Shown piece by piece: positions 47,303 to 53,836 of a DNA stretch of 64,000 bases. Source of the stretch: Marinoscillum sp. (GTDB lineage: Bacteria; Bacteroidota; Bacteroidia; Cytophagales; Cyclobacteriaceae); the NCBI GenBank assembly GCA_024305105.1, contig JAMWZA010000012.1, positions 1 to 64,000 of the forward strand, in the 5' to 3' direction. The position numbers and the translations under genes are program-made. Below the pieces are notes generated by a model, which searched no databases, was not told the origin of the DNA, and saw only the letters and a program-made list of their open reading frames with translations. Positions within the stretch are counted from its first letter, which is position 1; every line of letters begins with the position of its first letter.

Positions 47303-49555
47303 CTATTCCCTCACCTCTATCTCCCAATCCAGCTTCTGACTCACCAAAATCTCATCTCCCTTTTTCTCGATCGAGATAACATTTTCTCCGACTCGGATAT
47401 TTTTCAGCTTGGCATTTTCCCAGCTCGAAGGGAAGTTGGGTTCAATAACCACTTTCTTTTCATAGGCCATTGGCTTTACTCCGAAGTAATGCTCGATGAT
47501 CGGGGTGCCTACTGCGTAGATGTTCCACGCCTGGCAGATCATGCCATAGTCAGGACTTACCTCATACATGGAGCCGGGCAGCGCATGACTAAATCCATTG
47601 GCAAGCATTTTCAAGTAGTCTAAAGACTTGTCCGGGTTTCCGTAACGTACTTCCGCAATAGCCTGCACACCTGTCGGAAGAGTCATGACAGCACCTACGT
47701 AGCTAAAGACTTCCCATTTGGAGGAAGCATCGGTAGACTCATCCCGGTCTATGCCCGTCACATACATGCCGTATTTGCTGGCATATTGTTCACCTGTTTT
47801 GAGTGCTTTCTCTGCCTTTGCAGAATCAGCAATCCCCAATTCCATGGGTGTATTCACTACCCAGTTGTGATGAACCACAAAACCCTGCACCCGATTGTCC
47901 CGCAACCTTCCTACCTGACTTTTTACTCTTTCCAGTTCGTCAACCGCCCAGGGCTTGTTGATGGTATCTGCTCTTACAATCGCGTCATCAATTAGTTCGA
48001 GTGTTTCAGCTCTCGATGCACGGAAGTCAGCATAAGAGTTGGAATGTTCTACCCACCAGTCAGTGTTGATTTGGTCTTTGAGCCAATTAGCTTTTTGGTC
48101 ATACATTTCCTGACGCTCGTGATCATGTAACTGTTCTGCCATTTTGGCTGCAGCTGAATACGCAGCCTGAGCATACGACACCACATCGATCATCTCCGAG
48201 TGTAGGCCAAGAATTTCCATCATACCAGCGCCATCTGGATAGCCGTTTCCATCTTTATCTTGTGATTCCAGCCAATTCAATCCTTTTTGGACTTTGGGGT
48301 AAACCTCTTCTAAAAATGCCTGATCGCCGGTCCATTCATAATACTTCCAGAGAAGATGAATGAAATAAGGGGTGGTGTTTAGGTTGCCCGGATTGAACAC
48401 TACCCCATTGGTGCTCGCCTCGTGCATAATCCTGCCATTGTCATTAACTGCTTCTGATAACTTCATGATTAGGTCGATAGTCGCTTTCACTTCTTCATGC
48501 TGTCCTGTGGCGAGCAACCCTTGCAAGGAGTAGGCGTTGTCTGTGCCGAACCACCAGGGATAATCAGGAATGCCAGCGGAAAGCCCACGGCCTTGTTCCG
48601 GTACTTCGCGCATCATCCAGTCAGTATTGTACTTCGTCCAGGTATACATTTCCTGAATTGATTTATCAGGTATGGTGAGATTGGCGGTTTGTTTGATGGA
48701 TTCATATCGTTGCAGTTTGGCCCTCAAGAGTTTGATAGAATTGTTCTTAAGGTTTTGGAGCGTTTCTTTTACTGCAGATTCTGAGGAATAGGAGCCTGCG
48801 ATGAAGTATTTAATGGACTTTGATGTACCTGGGGATAGGTTGATTTTTGACGTGATGGTCAGATCAGTTCCCTTTCCTTTACGATCGTATGTGCATTGGG
48901 TAGTAGGGCCGTGCCATCGGCTGATTTTCTGATCTGTGGTAAAAGCCGTGTACCACGTGTTCAAGGTGTCTTTGGCGATCCAGGCCATTTGATTTTGATC
49001 AAATTGACCAAAGTCATTCCCATCTTCAATATTTTTTCGTTCCGCCAACCAACCCGGTCTCAGATCTACCATCCCGGTAAATTCTAATTCAAGGGACTGC
49101 TCTTCAGCACCTGTATTGGTAATGGTATATTCTAGAATAAGGCCTTCCTGTCCATCTGGGACGAATTGCATTCTGGTAGCTGATAACTCATCGCTCAAAC
49201 TAAACCGGTGAATGTTTCCCATTGGATAGTTAATAAATTCTTCAGCTTCTGTGAGGCAATAGTATTGCGCTCCGGTACCTATACCCAAAGTGTAGCCATC
49301 CATGAGTTTGATGGGCTGATTCCAGATACCGCCCATTTCACCAGTAACATGCCAGCCAAGGTCTGGAAATGATCCGTCTTGATGCCCAACCACATAGACA
49401 CGATCTCCAGCTGCTACAAATGGACTAGGTAAGTATTCCGCTTTACCCGATATACCATGGGTTGATTGCAAAAGTTCAGTTAGTGAAGTGCTGGTTTCGA
49501 GTTGGTTACATGTAGTGAGTGTTGCTACCAGCGCAATGAGGATAAACTTCTTCAT
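47303..49555 (-). CDS. glycogen-debranching-type glycoside hydrolase, exported lipoprotein
   Basis: The 750-residue protein has a signal with a lipobox-like Cys (TTC at about 16). An N-terminal beta-sandwich domain (about 30-290) precedes an (alpha/alpha)6-barrel (about 300-690) with YPWWFGTDNAYSLQGLLATG and a late segment PGSMYEVSPDYGM. Architecture and motifs match proteins annotated as amylo-alpha-1,6-glucosidase-like or trehalase/GH15-like debranching enzymes. The true substrate is an alpha-glycan or rhamnosyl glycan at the cell surface (inference). A C-terminal beta domain closes the chain. Confidence 0.82.
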   Translation of the reverse strand: MKKFILIALVATLTTCNQLETSTSLTELLQSTHGISGKAEYLPSPFVAAGDRVYVVGHQDGSFPDLGWHVTGEMGGIWNQPIKLMDGYTLGIGTGAQYYCLTEAEEFINYPMGNIHRFSLSDELSATRMQFVPDGQEGLILEYTITNTGAEEQSLELEFTGMVDLRPGWLAERKNIEDGNDFGQFDQNQMAWIAKDTLNTWYTAFTTDQKISRWHGPTTQCTYDRKGKGTDLTITSKINLSPGTSKSIKYFIAGSYSSESAVKETLQNLKNNSIKLLRAKLQRYESIKQTANLTIPDKSIQEMYTWTKYNTDWMMREVPEQGRGLSAGIPDYPWWFGTDNAYSLQGLLATGQHEEVKATIDLIMKLSEAVNDNGRIMHEASTNGVVFNPGNLNTTPYFIHLLWKYYEWTGDQAFLEEVYPKVQKGLNWLESQDKDGNGYPDGAGMMEILGLHSEMIDVVSYAQAAYSAAAKMAEQLHDHERQEMYDQKANWLKDQINTDWWVEHSNSYADFRASRAETLELIDDAIVRADTINKPWAVDELERVKSQVGRLRDNRVQGFVVHHNWVVNTPMELGIADSAKAEKALKTGEQYASKYGMYVTGIDRDESTDASSKWEVFSYVGAVMTLPTGVQAIAEVRYGNPDKSLDYLKMLANGFSHALPGSMYEVSPDYGMICQAWNIYAVGTPIIEHYFGVKPMAYEKKVVIEPNFPSSWENAKLKNIRVGENVISIEKKGDEILVSQKLDWEIEVRE

Positions 49556-49655
49556 ACAACATTATCAATTAATTGGACTTAAGATAGGCAAAACCGAGTA
49601 TGCCGGGTGTTCTTGAATGAAGAAATTACAGATGAGGTGTTGCTGGAGATAGTAA

Positions 49656-49688
49656 GGCAGTCTGCTCCCCAATGGAACAGACTGCCTC
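49656..49688 (-). terminator. hairpin after the 102-residue unknown gene
   Basis: A perfect ten-base-pair stem (49656-49665 with 49679-49688) with a 13-base loop lies ten bases past the stop codon. The following T tract on the minus strand is weak, so termination may be partial. Confidence 0.5.
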
Positions 49689-49697
49689 TTAAGTTGT

Positions 49698-50006
49698 CTA
49701 AACGATTACTTCATGAATACAACTTATTGGAATAAGGCGACCACTTTTGAGCAATATGCTCTTGATGGTTACCGCCCAGATAGTGGCTTCAAGCTTGATC
49801 AGCTCTCCTTCGGCACTTTCAAAGACCAGACCGACTGGCACCTTATGTAAGTTGCCCAGAGACATGCCACGATTGAGGTCTCTCCACCTTTGGTCTATAT
49901 CCTCTTTCGAAGTGAGTACCTCATCTTTTCTAAATTGATAGTTTTTTAATTCAGATTTATCAATGGTAACAGGACGTACCTGTTGTGTTGTGATTACAGT
50001 TTGCAT
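49698..50006 (-). CDS. small protein of unknown function
   Basis: From the ATG at 50006 the product has 102 residues, no signal and no membrane segment. It has a polar N-terminal part and a beta-rich C-terminal part (VGLVFESAEGELIKLEATIW, in part: GLVFESAEGELIKLEATIW; then SGRLIPISCIHEVIV), which could fold as a small barrel. I do not recognise a family. A hairpin follows it and a poorly coding gap precedes it, so it is its own unit. Confidence 0.55.
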   Translation of the reverse strand: MQTVITTQQVRPVTIDKSELKNYQFRKDEVLTSKEDIDQRWRDLNRGMSLGNLHKVPVGLVFESAEGELIKLEATIWAVTIKSILLKSGRLIPISCIHEVIV

Positions 50007-50069
50007 TGTCAAAATAATTTAGTTGGATTATGAATTAAGTCTGTCTAATGGTCTGGAACCGAAAAACAC

Positions 50070-50384
50070 TTACTCATAAAAAATCCACTGACAATGAAGT
50101 ACATATCTCTTTAATACATCCCGTGAAATCGGGAGAATGGTCTTGTCAAAATGATCTGAAACAGGAGAAAAGTTGTTGGCCTGAAGTGACCTGAATGGGT
50201 AGGTGGCTTGGAATGCAGAAGTGCCAATCAGGCACCTTTCCTCGGTCTTAACTTCCTCTTCCTGTATGCTCTGTTGTGCGAATACAGGTGAAAAAGCCAG
50301 CATAAAGGCCAATGAAAAAAGGCCAGCTAACTTCCCAATGGAGAAGTTTTTTTGATGACTTGGTATGTAGTCGAAACGATACAT
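50070..50384 (-). CDS. small exported protein of unknown function
   Basis: The 104-residue product has a hydrophobic N-terminal segment at about 19-36 ending A-F-S-P-V-F-A-Q, a likely signal peptide with a positive stretch in front. The mature part is short with two cysteines (ERCLIG and LHCQW) and no recognised domain. It lies on the same strand as the sigma operon and downstream of it, but has its own position after a 75-base gap. Confidence 0.5.
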   Translation of the reverse strand: MYRFDYIPSHQKNFSIGKLAGLFSLAFMLAFSPVFAQQSIQEEEVKTEERCLIGTSAFQATYPFRSLQANNFSPVSDHFDKTILPISRDVLKRYVLHCQWIFYE

Positions 50385-50460
50385 GAAAAATTTAAACCCA
50401 AGTCTAAGATTTTTGTTTAGCTATTTTTAAAATTTTAAGAGAATGGTTGGGGTGCCAGGC

Positions 50461-51018
50461 TCATGGACTAGGACTGGTCGCCTCGAAGGTTTGGTTGTAG
50501 TAACGGAAAGCCGTAATGACATCTTCTTTATTGTCCAAATCAAGGTCATCGTTTTGGATGTGCAGTTCCATCCATTTTTCATCATTGCCAAATAAGCCTA
50601 GAAAATCTTTCTTACGTGAGAGCTCCTTCAATCCTTTATCTGTCCTGGTGAAATAGGGGTCATACGTCTTTTTAGTAAACTCGTCTTTGATAACACCTTC
50701 CCGGTAGAGAATGGTCACTTGTCCAAAAGCCAATACTTCAAACAGGTACTTTTCATCATGCAACGATTCGGATAAATAGGCTGGCATCCCTTCAATGATA
50801 ATCTCTTTGATTTGAGCTGCGGAGAATATCTTGAGTTGATTGTCATAGGACCACAATACCTGGTCCTGCTCCATATTGATGTCCAGAGTTCCTTTTAGTT
50901 TAAAATTGTTTCCTATGAGAATTCCGCTGGTTTTGGAATTTGCGTTGAATGATTGAGCTGAACTACTCATAGCGCTAATTAATAGAAGGCTTGTAACAAA
51001 TGATCTTAAAGTCCACAT
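50461..51018 (-). CDS. exported protein of unknown function near the sigma operon
   Basis: From the ATG at 51018 the product has 185 residues with a signal peptide (MWTLRSFVTSLLLISAMSSSAQ, in part: FVTSLLLISAMSSSAQ). The mature protein is mixed alpha/beta (LKGTLDINMEQDQVLWSY, GQVTILYREGVIKDEF, then a C-terminal Asp/Asn-rich DDLDLDNKEDVITAFRYYN). A longer upstream reading would run into the hairpin at 51068-51120 and is rejected. The C-terminal acidic helix pattern DNKEDVITAFRYYNQ is common in small Bacteroidota exported proteins, but I know no function. Confidence 0.6.
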   Translation of the reverse strand: MWTLRSFVTSLLLISAMSSSAQSFNANSKTSGILIGNNFKLKGTLDINMEQDQVLWSYDNQLKIFSAAQIKEIIIEGMPAYLSESLHDEKYLFEVLAFGQVTILYREGVIKDEFTKKTYDPYFTRTDKGLKELSRKKDFLGLFGNDEKWMELHIQNDDLDLDNKEDVITAFRYYNQTFEATSPSP

Positions 51019-51065
51019 GTGGTCTTGGCTTAGTTGGACGGCAAATGAAGACACTAGGTGTGGTA

Positions 51066-51120
51066 ATAAAAACGGCCGATCAACCACTTCATTAAAGCTT
51101 AATGGAGAGGTAATCGGCCG
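51066..51120 (-). terminator. strong intrinsic terminator after the ECF sigma operon
   Basis: Outer arms 51073-51080 and 51113-51120 pair perfectly and the inner arms continue with one mismatch around a seven-base loop, giving roughly a 20-base-pair stem. On the minus strand a run of five T follows. It lies 29 bases past the stop of the membrane-protein gene. Confidence 0.85.
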
Positions 51121-51148
51121 CTGTACGTTGTTAAGGTTAGGTTATGCT

Positions 51149-51739
51149 TTATTCGGACAAGCTTTGCTGGAGCTCGTTTATTTGCTTGAGATCTTTCATT
51201 TCCTGAACGACTCCTTTGCGGATCCCTACGAATAAGATGATGGCAATGATCACATAACTCCCGTCGATCATCCACATCCAGAACGTATCGAAATACTTCG
51301 AAAACTCAGGAGTAAGGGCATAAAACCCAATGGTATACAAAGCGATGATCGTGATGGTCACTGGCCCGTGTATGCGCTTTCGGTAATTGTAGAATGTTTG
51401 TGCCTGCTGGGTTGTGTCTGTGCTGGAGGAGGAGTAATCTATTTTACTGGCTTTCTGGTAGCTTACCAACTCAATGATGATTCGAACCAAAAGTCCGCCA
51501 ATCATTAATCCGATTCCAATTCGACTCAATGTCTCCTGTAAGGGAGCGAGGAAGTAGAAAAAGGCACATAATCCGATGACCACAAGTGATAGCACAATGA
51601 CGTTTCCAATTTGTGTTTTTTTTGATTTGTTGTGATTCTCTCTGGCTACTTTCAGCATATCACTGCTGTTGCCTACGCTGGATTGACCTTCTTTGGCTTC
51701 TTTCCAGCTATTTTTTAGTTGATCAAATTTATCTTCCAT
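51149..51739 (-). CDS. four-helix membrane protein, candidate anti-sigma factor
   Basis: The 196-residue protein has a soluble N-terminal part of about 45 residues (MEDKFDQLKNSWKEAKEG start) followed by about four membrane helices in two pairs (about 43-60, 70-90, 128-145, 155-175) and a short polar C-terminus. It is not a classical ZAS or FecR-type anti-sigma factor. The gene overlaps the sigma factor gene by 11 bases and is followed by a terminator, so a role in holding the sigma factor at the membrane through the charged N-terminus is a reasonable inference only. Confidence 0.65.
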   Translation of the reverse strand: MEDKFDQLKNSWKEAKEGQSSVGNSSDMLKVARENHNKSKKTQIGNVIVLSLVVIGLCAFFYFLAPLQETLSRIGIGLMIGGLLVRIIIELVSYQKASKIDYSSSSTDTTQQAQTFYNYRKRIHGPVTITIIALYTIGFYALTPEFSKYFDTFWMWMIDGSYVIIAIILFVGIRKGVVQEMKDLKQINELQQSLSE

Positions 51740-52217
51740 GATTGCTCAATAGTTTATTCAATTTTTGTTTGGCTCTCGAAATTTTCACTCTCAGGTTACC
51801 TTCTGTGATTCCGGTAATTTCCGCTATTTCCGGGTAGGGTAGGTCGTCCAAAACCAGCATGATGATGATCCGATCCAGTTCCTTTAGCTGACCAATGGCC
51901 TGATAAAGTTCATTGTAACTGCTGTCTCTGGTAGGTTCGTCAGCTATCGCCGAGTGATTTGTTTCTAGAGCTTCTGTTTTCTTGTTTTTACTTTTTCTGA
52001 TATGAAGGAGACAGGTGTTCACACAAATGCGATAGATCCAGGTTTTAGCCGAAGAGCGCTCTTCAAACTTTGGCAACGCTCCCCAGATTTTGATAAAAGT
52101 TTCCTGTACCAGATCGTTGGTGAGGTCCTGATCTCCTTTGGAGTAACCAAGACACAGTGAGCGCACCATGTCCTGGTATTCATTATAGTATGTTTCGAAT
52201 CGTTGTTGCAATGACAT
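51729..52217 (-). CDS. ECF-type sigma-70 family sigma factor
   Basis: The 162-residue protein has region 2 (QDLTNDLVQETFIKIWGALP at about 29-48, in part: DLVQETFIKIWGALP; then AKTWIYRICVNTCL) and region 4 with a helix-turn-helix (LDDLPYPEIAEITGITEGNLRVKISRAK, in part: EIAEITGITEGNLRVKIS). No extra domain is present. It would direct transcription of a small regulon, probably in response to an envelope signal. It lies two bases after the alpha/beta hydrolase gene and overlaps the membrane-protein gene. Confidence 0.93.
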   Translation of the reverse strand: MSLQQRFETYYNEYQDMVRSLCLGYSKGDQDLTNDLVQETFIKIWGALPKFEERSSAKTWIYRICVNTCLLHIRKSKNKKTEALETNHSAIADEPTRDSSYNELYQAIGQLKELDRIIIMLVLDDLPYPEIAEITGITEGNLRVKISRAKQKLNKLLSNHGR

Positions 52218-52219
52218 GA

Positions 52220-53053
52220 TTAGTCAAGAAAGTTATTTACTTCTGCATAAAACCACTCGGGTTGGTCAAACATGATGAAGTGTTTGCTGCCGTTAGCGAT
52301 CTTTATTTCTTTGTTTTTCAAGTTCGCAAATTGTGATTCAAAGTTGGGTAAGACCGCTTCTTTTGATGGAAAATCAGCCCCTAATACTAATGTTTTAGTT
52401 GGAATCGTGGAGAGCTTCTCTCTCAAGTCCAATTTTAGTAACTCCGTGTATCCATAGACGTATGTTTCCCGGTCTGACTTTAAGATGAAGTCAATGAGCT
52501 CAGCATGCCTGTCGGTCTGATTGCTCATACCCATCGCCATGTATCCGGCAGTTACCCGTAGTGCCGAATCACTGGCAGCGATCATTTGCTGATTGTAGGG
52601 GTTGTCAAAAGTGATTTGTTCCACAGGAACCTGTGGCATGACGATTTCCCGAATATTAGGCAAGGCATCTACCAGCACCATTTTATTGATACGCTTGGGT
52701 AGTTTTGCCGCAATGTCCAGGGCAAGCATACCTCCCATACTATGCCCGACTAGCACCACCTTTTTGAGGTTGTTTGATTCGATGTAAGCCGAAATGTCAT
52801 TTGCCAATGTCCCGTACCATGGCAGTTCGATTTTCGGTACACCTCCAAATCCGGCATATGTAAATTGATGCGTTTGATATCCTTCTTCCAGGTTGTTTAT
52901 GGTGCTATCCCAGACACCTCCAGGACAAGTGAAGCCTGGTAAGAAAAGAACCGGTTGGCCTTTGCCAGTAACTGTTACTTCAAATGATTTGCTCTGAGCA
53001 AGTCCAAGATGAGAAGTAACGATAAGTAGTGTTAAGTAAAAGAATCGTTTCAT
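52220..53053 (-). CDS. exported alpha/beta hydrolase
   Basis: The 277-residue protein has a signal peptide (MKRFFYLTLLIVTSHLGLAQ). The hydrolase core shows the oxyanion region LFLPGFTCPG, the nucleophile elbow GHSMGG near residue 101, an acid in LGADFPS and a C-terminal histidine in GSKHFIM. The catalytic triad is therefore present. Exported members often act on esters or lactones. It is the first gene of the unit with the sigma factor, which is unusual because the sigma gene normally leads. Confidence 0.88.
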   Translation of the reverse strand: MKRFFYLTLLIVTSHLGLAQSKSFEVTVTGKGQPVLFLPGFTCPGGVWDSTINNLEEGYQTHQFTYAGFGGVPKIELPWYGTLANDISAYIESNNLKKVVLVGHSMGGMLALDIAAKLPKRINKMVLVDALPNIREIVMPQVPVEQITFDNPYNQQMIAASDSALRVTAGYMAMGMSNQTDRHAELIDFILKSDRETYVYGYTELLKLDLREKLSTIPTKTLVLGADFPSKEAVLPNFESQFANLKNKEIKIANGSKHFIMFDQPEWFYAEVNNFLD

Positions 53054-53149
53054 TTTTCTAAGTTTTTATTGCTTAGATACCGCGAGACGATTTTTGTTAC
53101 AGTTGGTGGAAAAGTTTTAATTGGCAGTATAAGAAAAGCTAAAGAAATC

Positions 53150-53296
53150 TTACTGAGAAAGCCCTGTTTTACTCGTGTCCTTTCTATCTCTCAGAATGTC
53201 TAAATCTATCATTAAATCGATTTCTCCTTTAAACTTAATTAGTCTGTTAACGAGCTCTTTATGATTCTTCCGTCTTGACTTGTCTTTCATTTCCAT
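53150..53296 (-). CDS. possible small charged protein (48 residues)
   Basis: A frame from the ATG at 53296 to TAA at 53150 encodes a lysine-rich, helix-prone 48-residue peptide (KDKSRRKNHKELVNRLIKF then GEIDLMIDLDILRDRKD). It has a TATCTTTA box, one base off the -7 consensus, upstream on the same strand. It lies before the alpha/beta hydrolase gene. I do not recognise it; it could be chance. Confidence 0.3.
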   Translation of the reverse strand: MEMKDKSRRKNHKELVNRLIKFKGEIDLMIDLDILRDRKDTSKTGLSQ

Positions 53297-53434
53297 AAAT
53301 CTGCAATACAATAAAGATAATGAAAATGTTTATCACCTCTCTTCCGTAAAACGGATGTCACCGCCATTAAATGCCGATAAGGAAGGTGAAGTTCTAAAGA
53401 AATTCAGGACTAAAGATTGCTTTTTAATTTAAAA

Positions 53435-53500
53435 ACTACAATTAAGGTAAAAATAGTTTGGACTTTATGAGGAATAATAACTACGTTTAAGGTAAATATA
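53435..53500 (+). promoter_or_regulatory. 21-bp direct repeat, candidate PadR operator
   Basis: The stretches 53435-53455 and 53480-53500 agree at 18 of 21 positions, including the core TTAAGGTAAA, and are 45 bases apart. The second ends six bases before the PadR start. This fits binding sites for the regulator encoded next, though PadR operators are commonly inverted. The rest of the 53297-53506 spacer has no gene. Confidence 0.5.
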
Positions 53501-53506
53501 TTCGTC

Positions 53507-53836
53507 ATGGGAAAATATCAGCTTGGAGAATTTGAGGAAGTGGTCATGTTAACGGTGGCCATATTGCAGGGAGATGCTTATGGAATCGCCATTATTGAGG
53601 AAATGCAAAACCGACTGGACCGTAAAGTGAGCATTGGCTCATTGCAGACAGTACTGCGAAGGCTGGAAAAGAAGGGTTATTTACAGTCGGAGTTTGGGGA
53701 AGCTACAGCAGTAAGAGGAGGCAAGCGCAAGCGCTTTTTCTCACTCACCCAGCATGGACAGGCGATTCTTCGAGAAACAAAGGAACAACGGGTAGGACTT
53801 TGGAATGCCATTCCTAATTACGCATTGAATAAATGA
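53507..53836 (+). CDS. PadR-family transcriptional regulator
   Basis: The 109-residue winged-helix protein shows the PadR pattern: LGEFEEVVMLTVAILQGDAYG at the start (in part: EEVVMLTVAILQGDAYG), then the recognition segment VSIGSLQTVLRRLEKKGYLQS and the wing GGKRKRFFSLTQHG. It overlaps the ABC permease gene by four bases. PadR-permease pairs of this kind are common in Cytophagales; the regulator probably controls its own unit. Confidence 0.93.
   Translation: MGKYQLGEFEEVVMLTVAILQGDAYGIAIIEEMQNRLDRKVSIGSLQTVLRRLEKKGYLQSEFGEATAVRGGKRKRFFSLTQHGQAILRETKEQRVGLWNAIPNYALNK

Noticed and set aside
51019-51087. Longer start for the exported protein at 50461-51018
   Set aside because: The extra codons run into the operon terminator hairpin and place a polar stretch before a good signal peptide.
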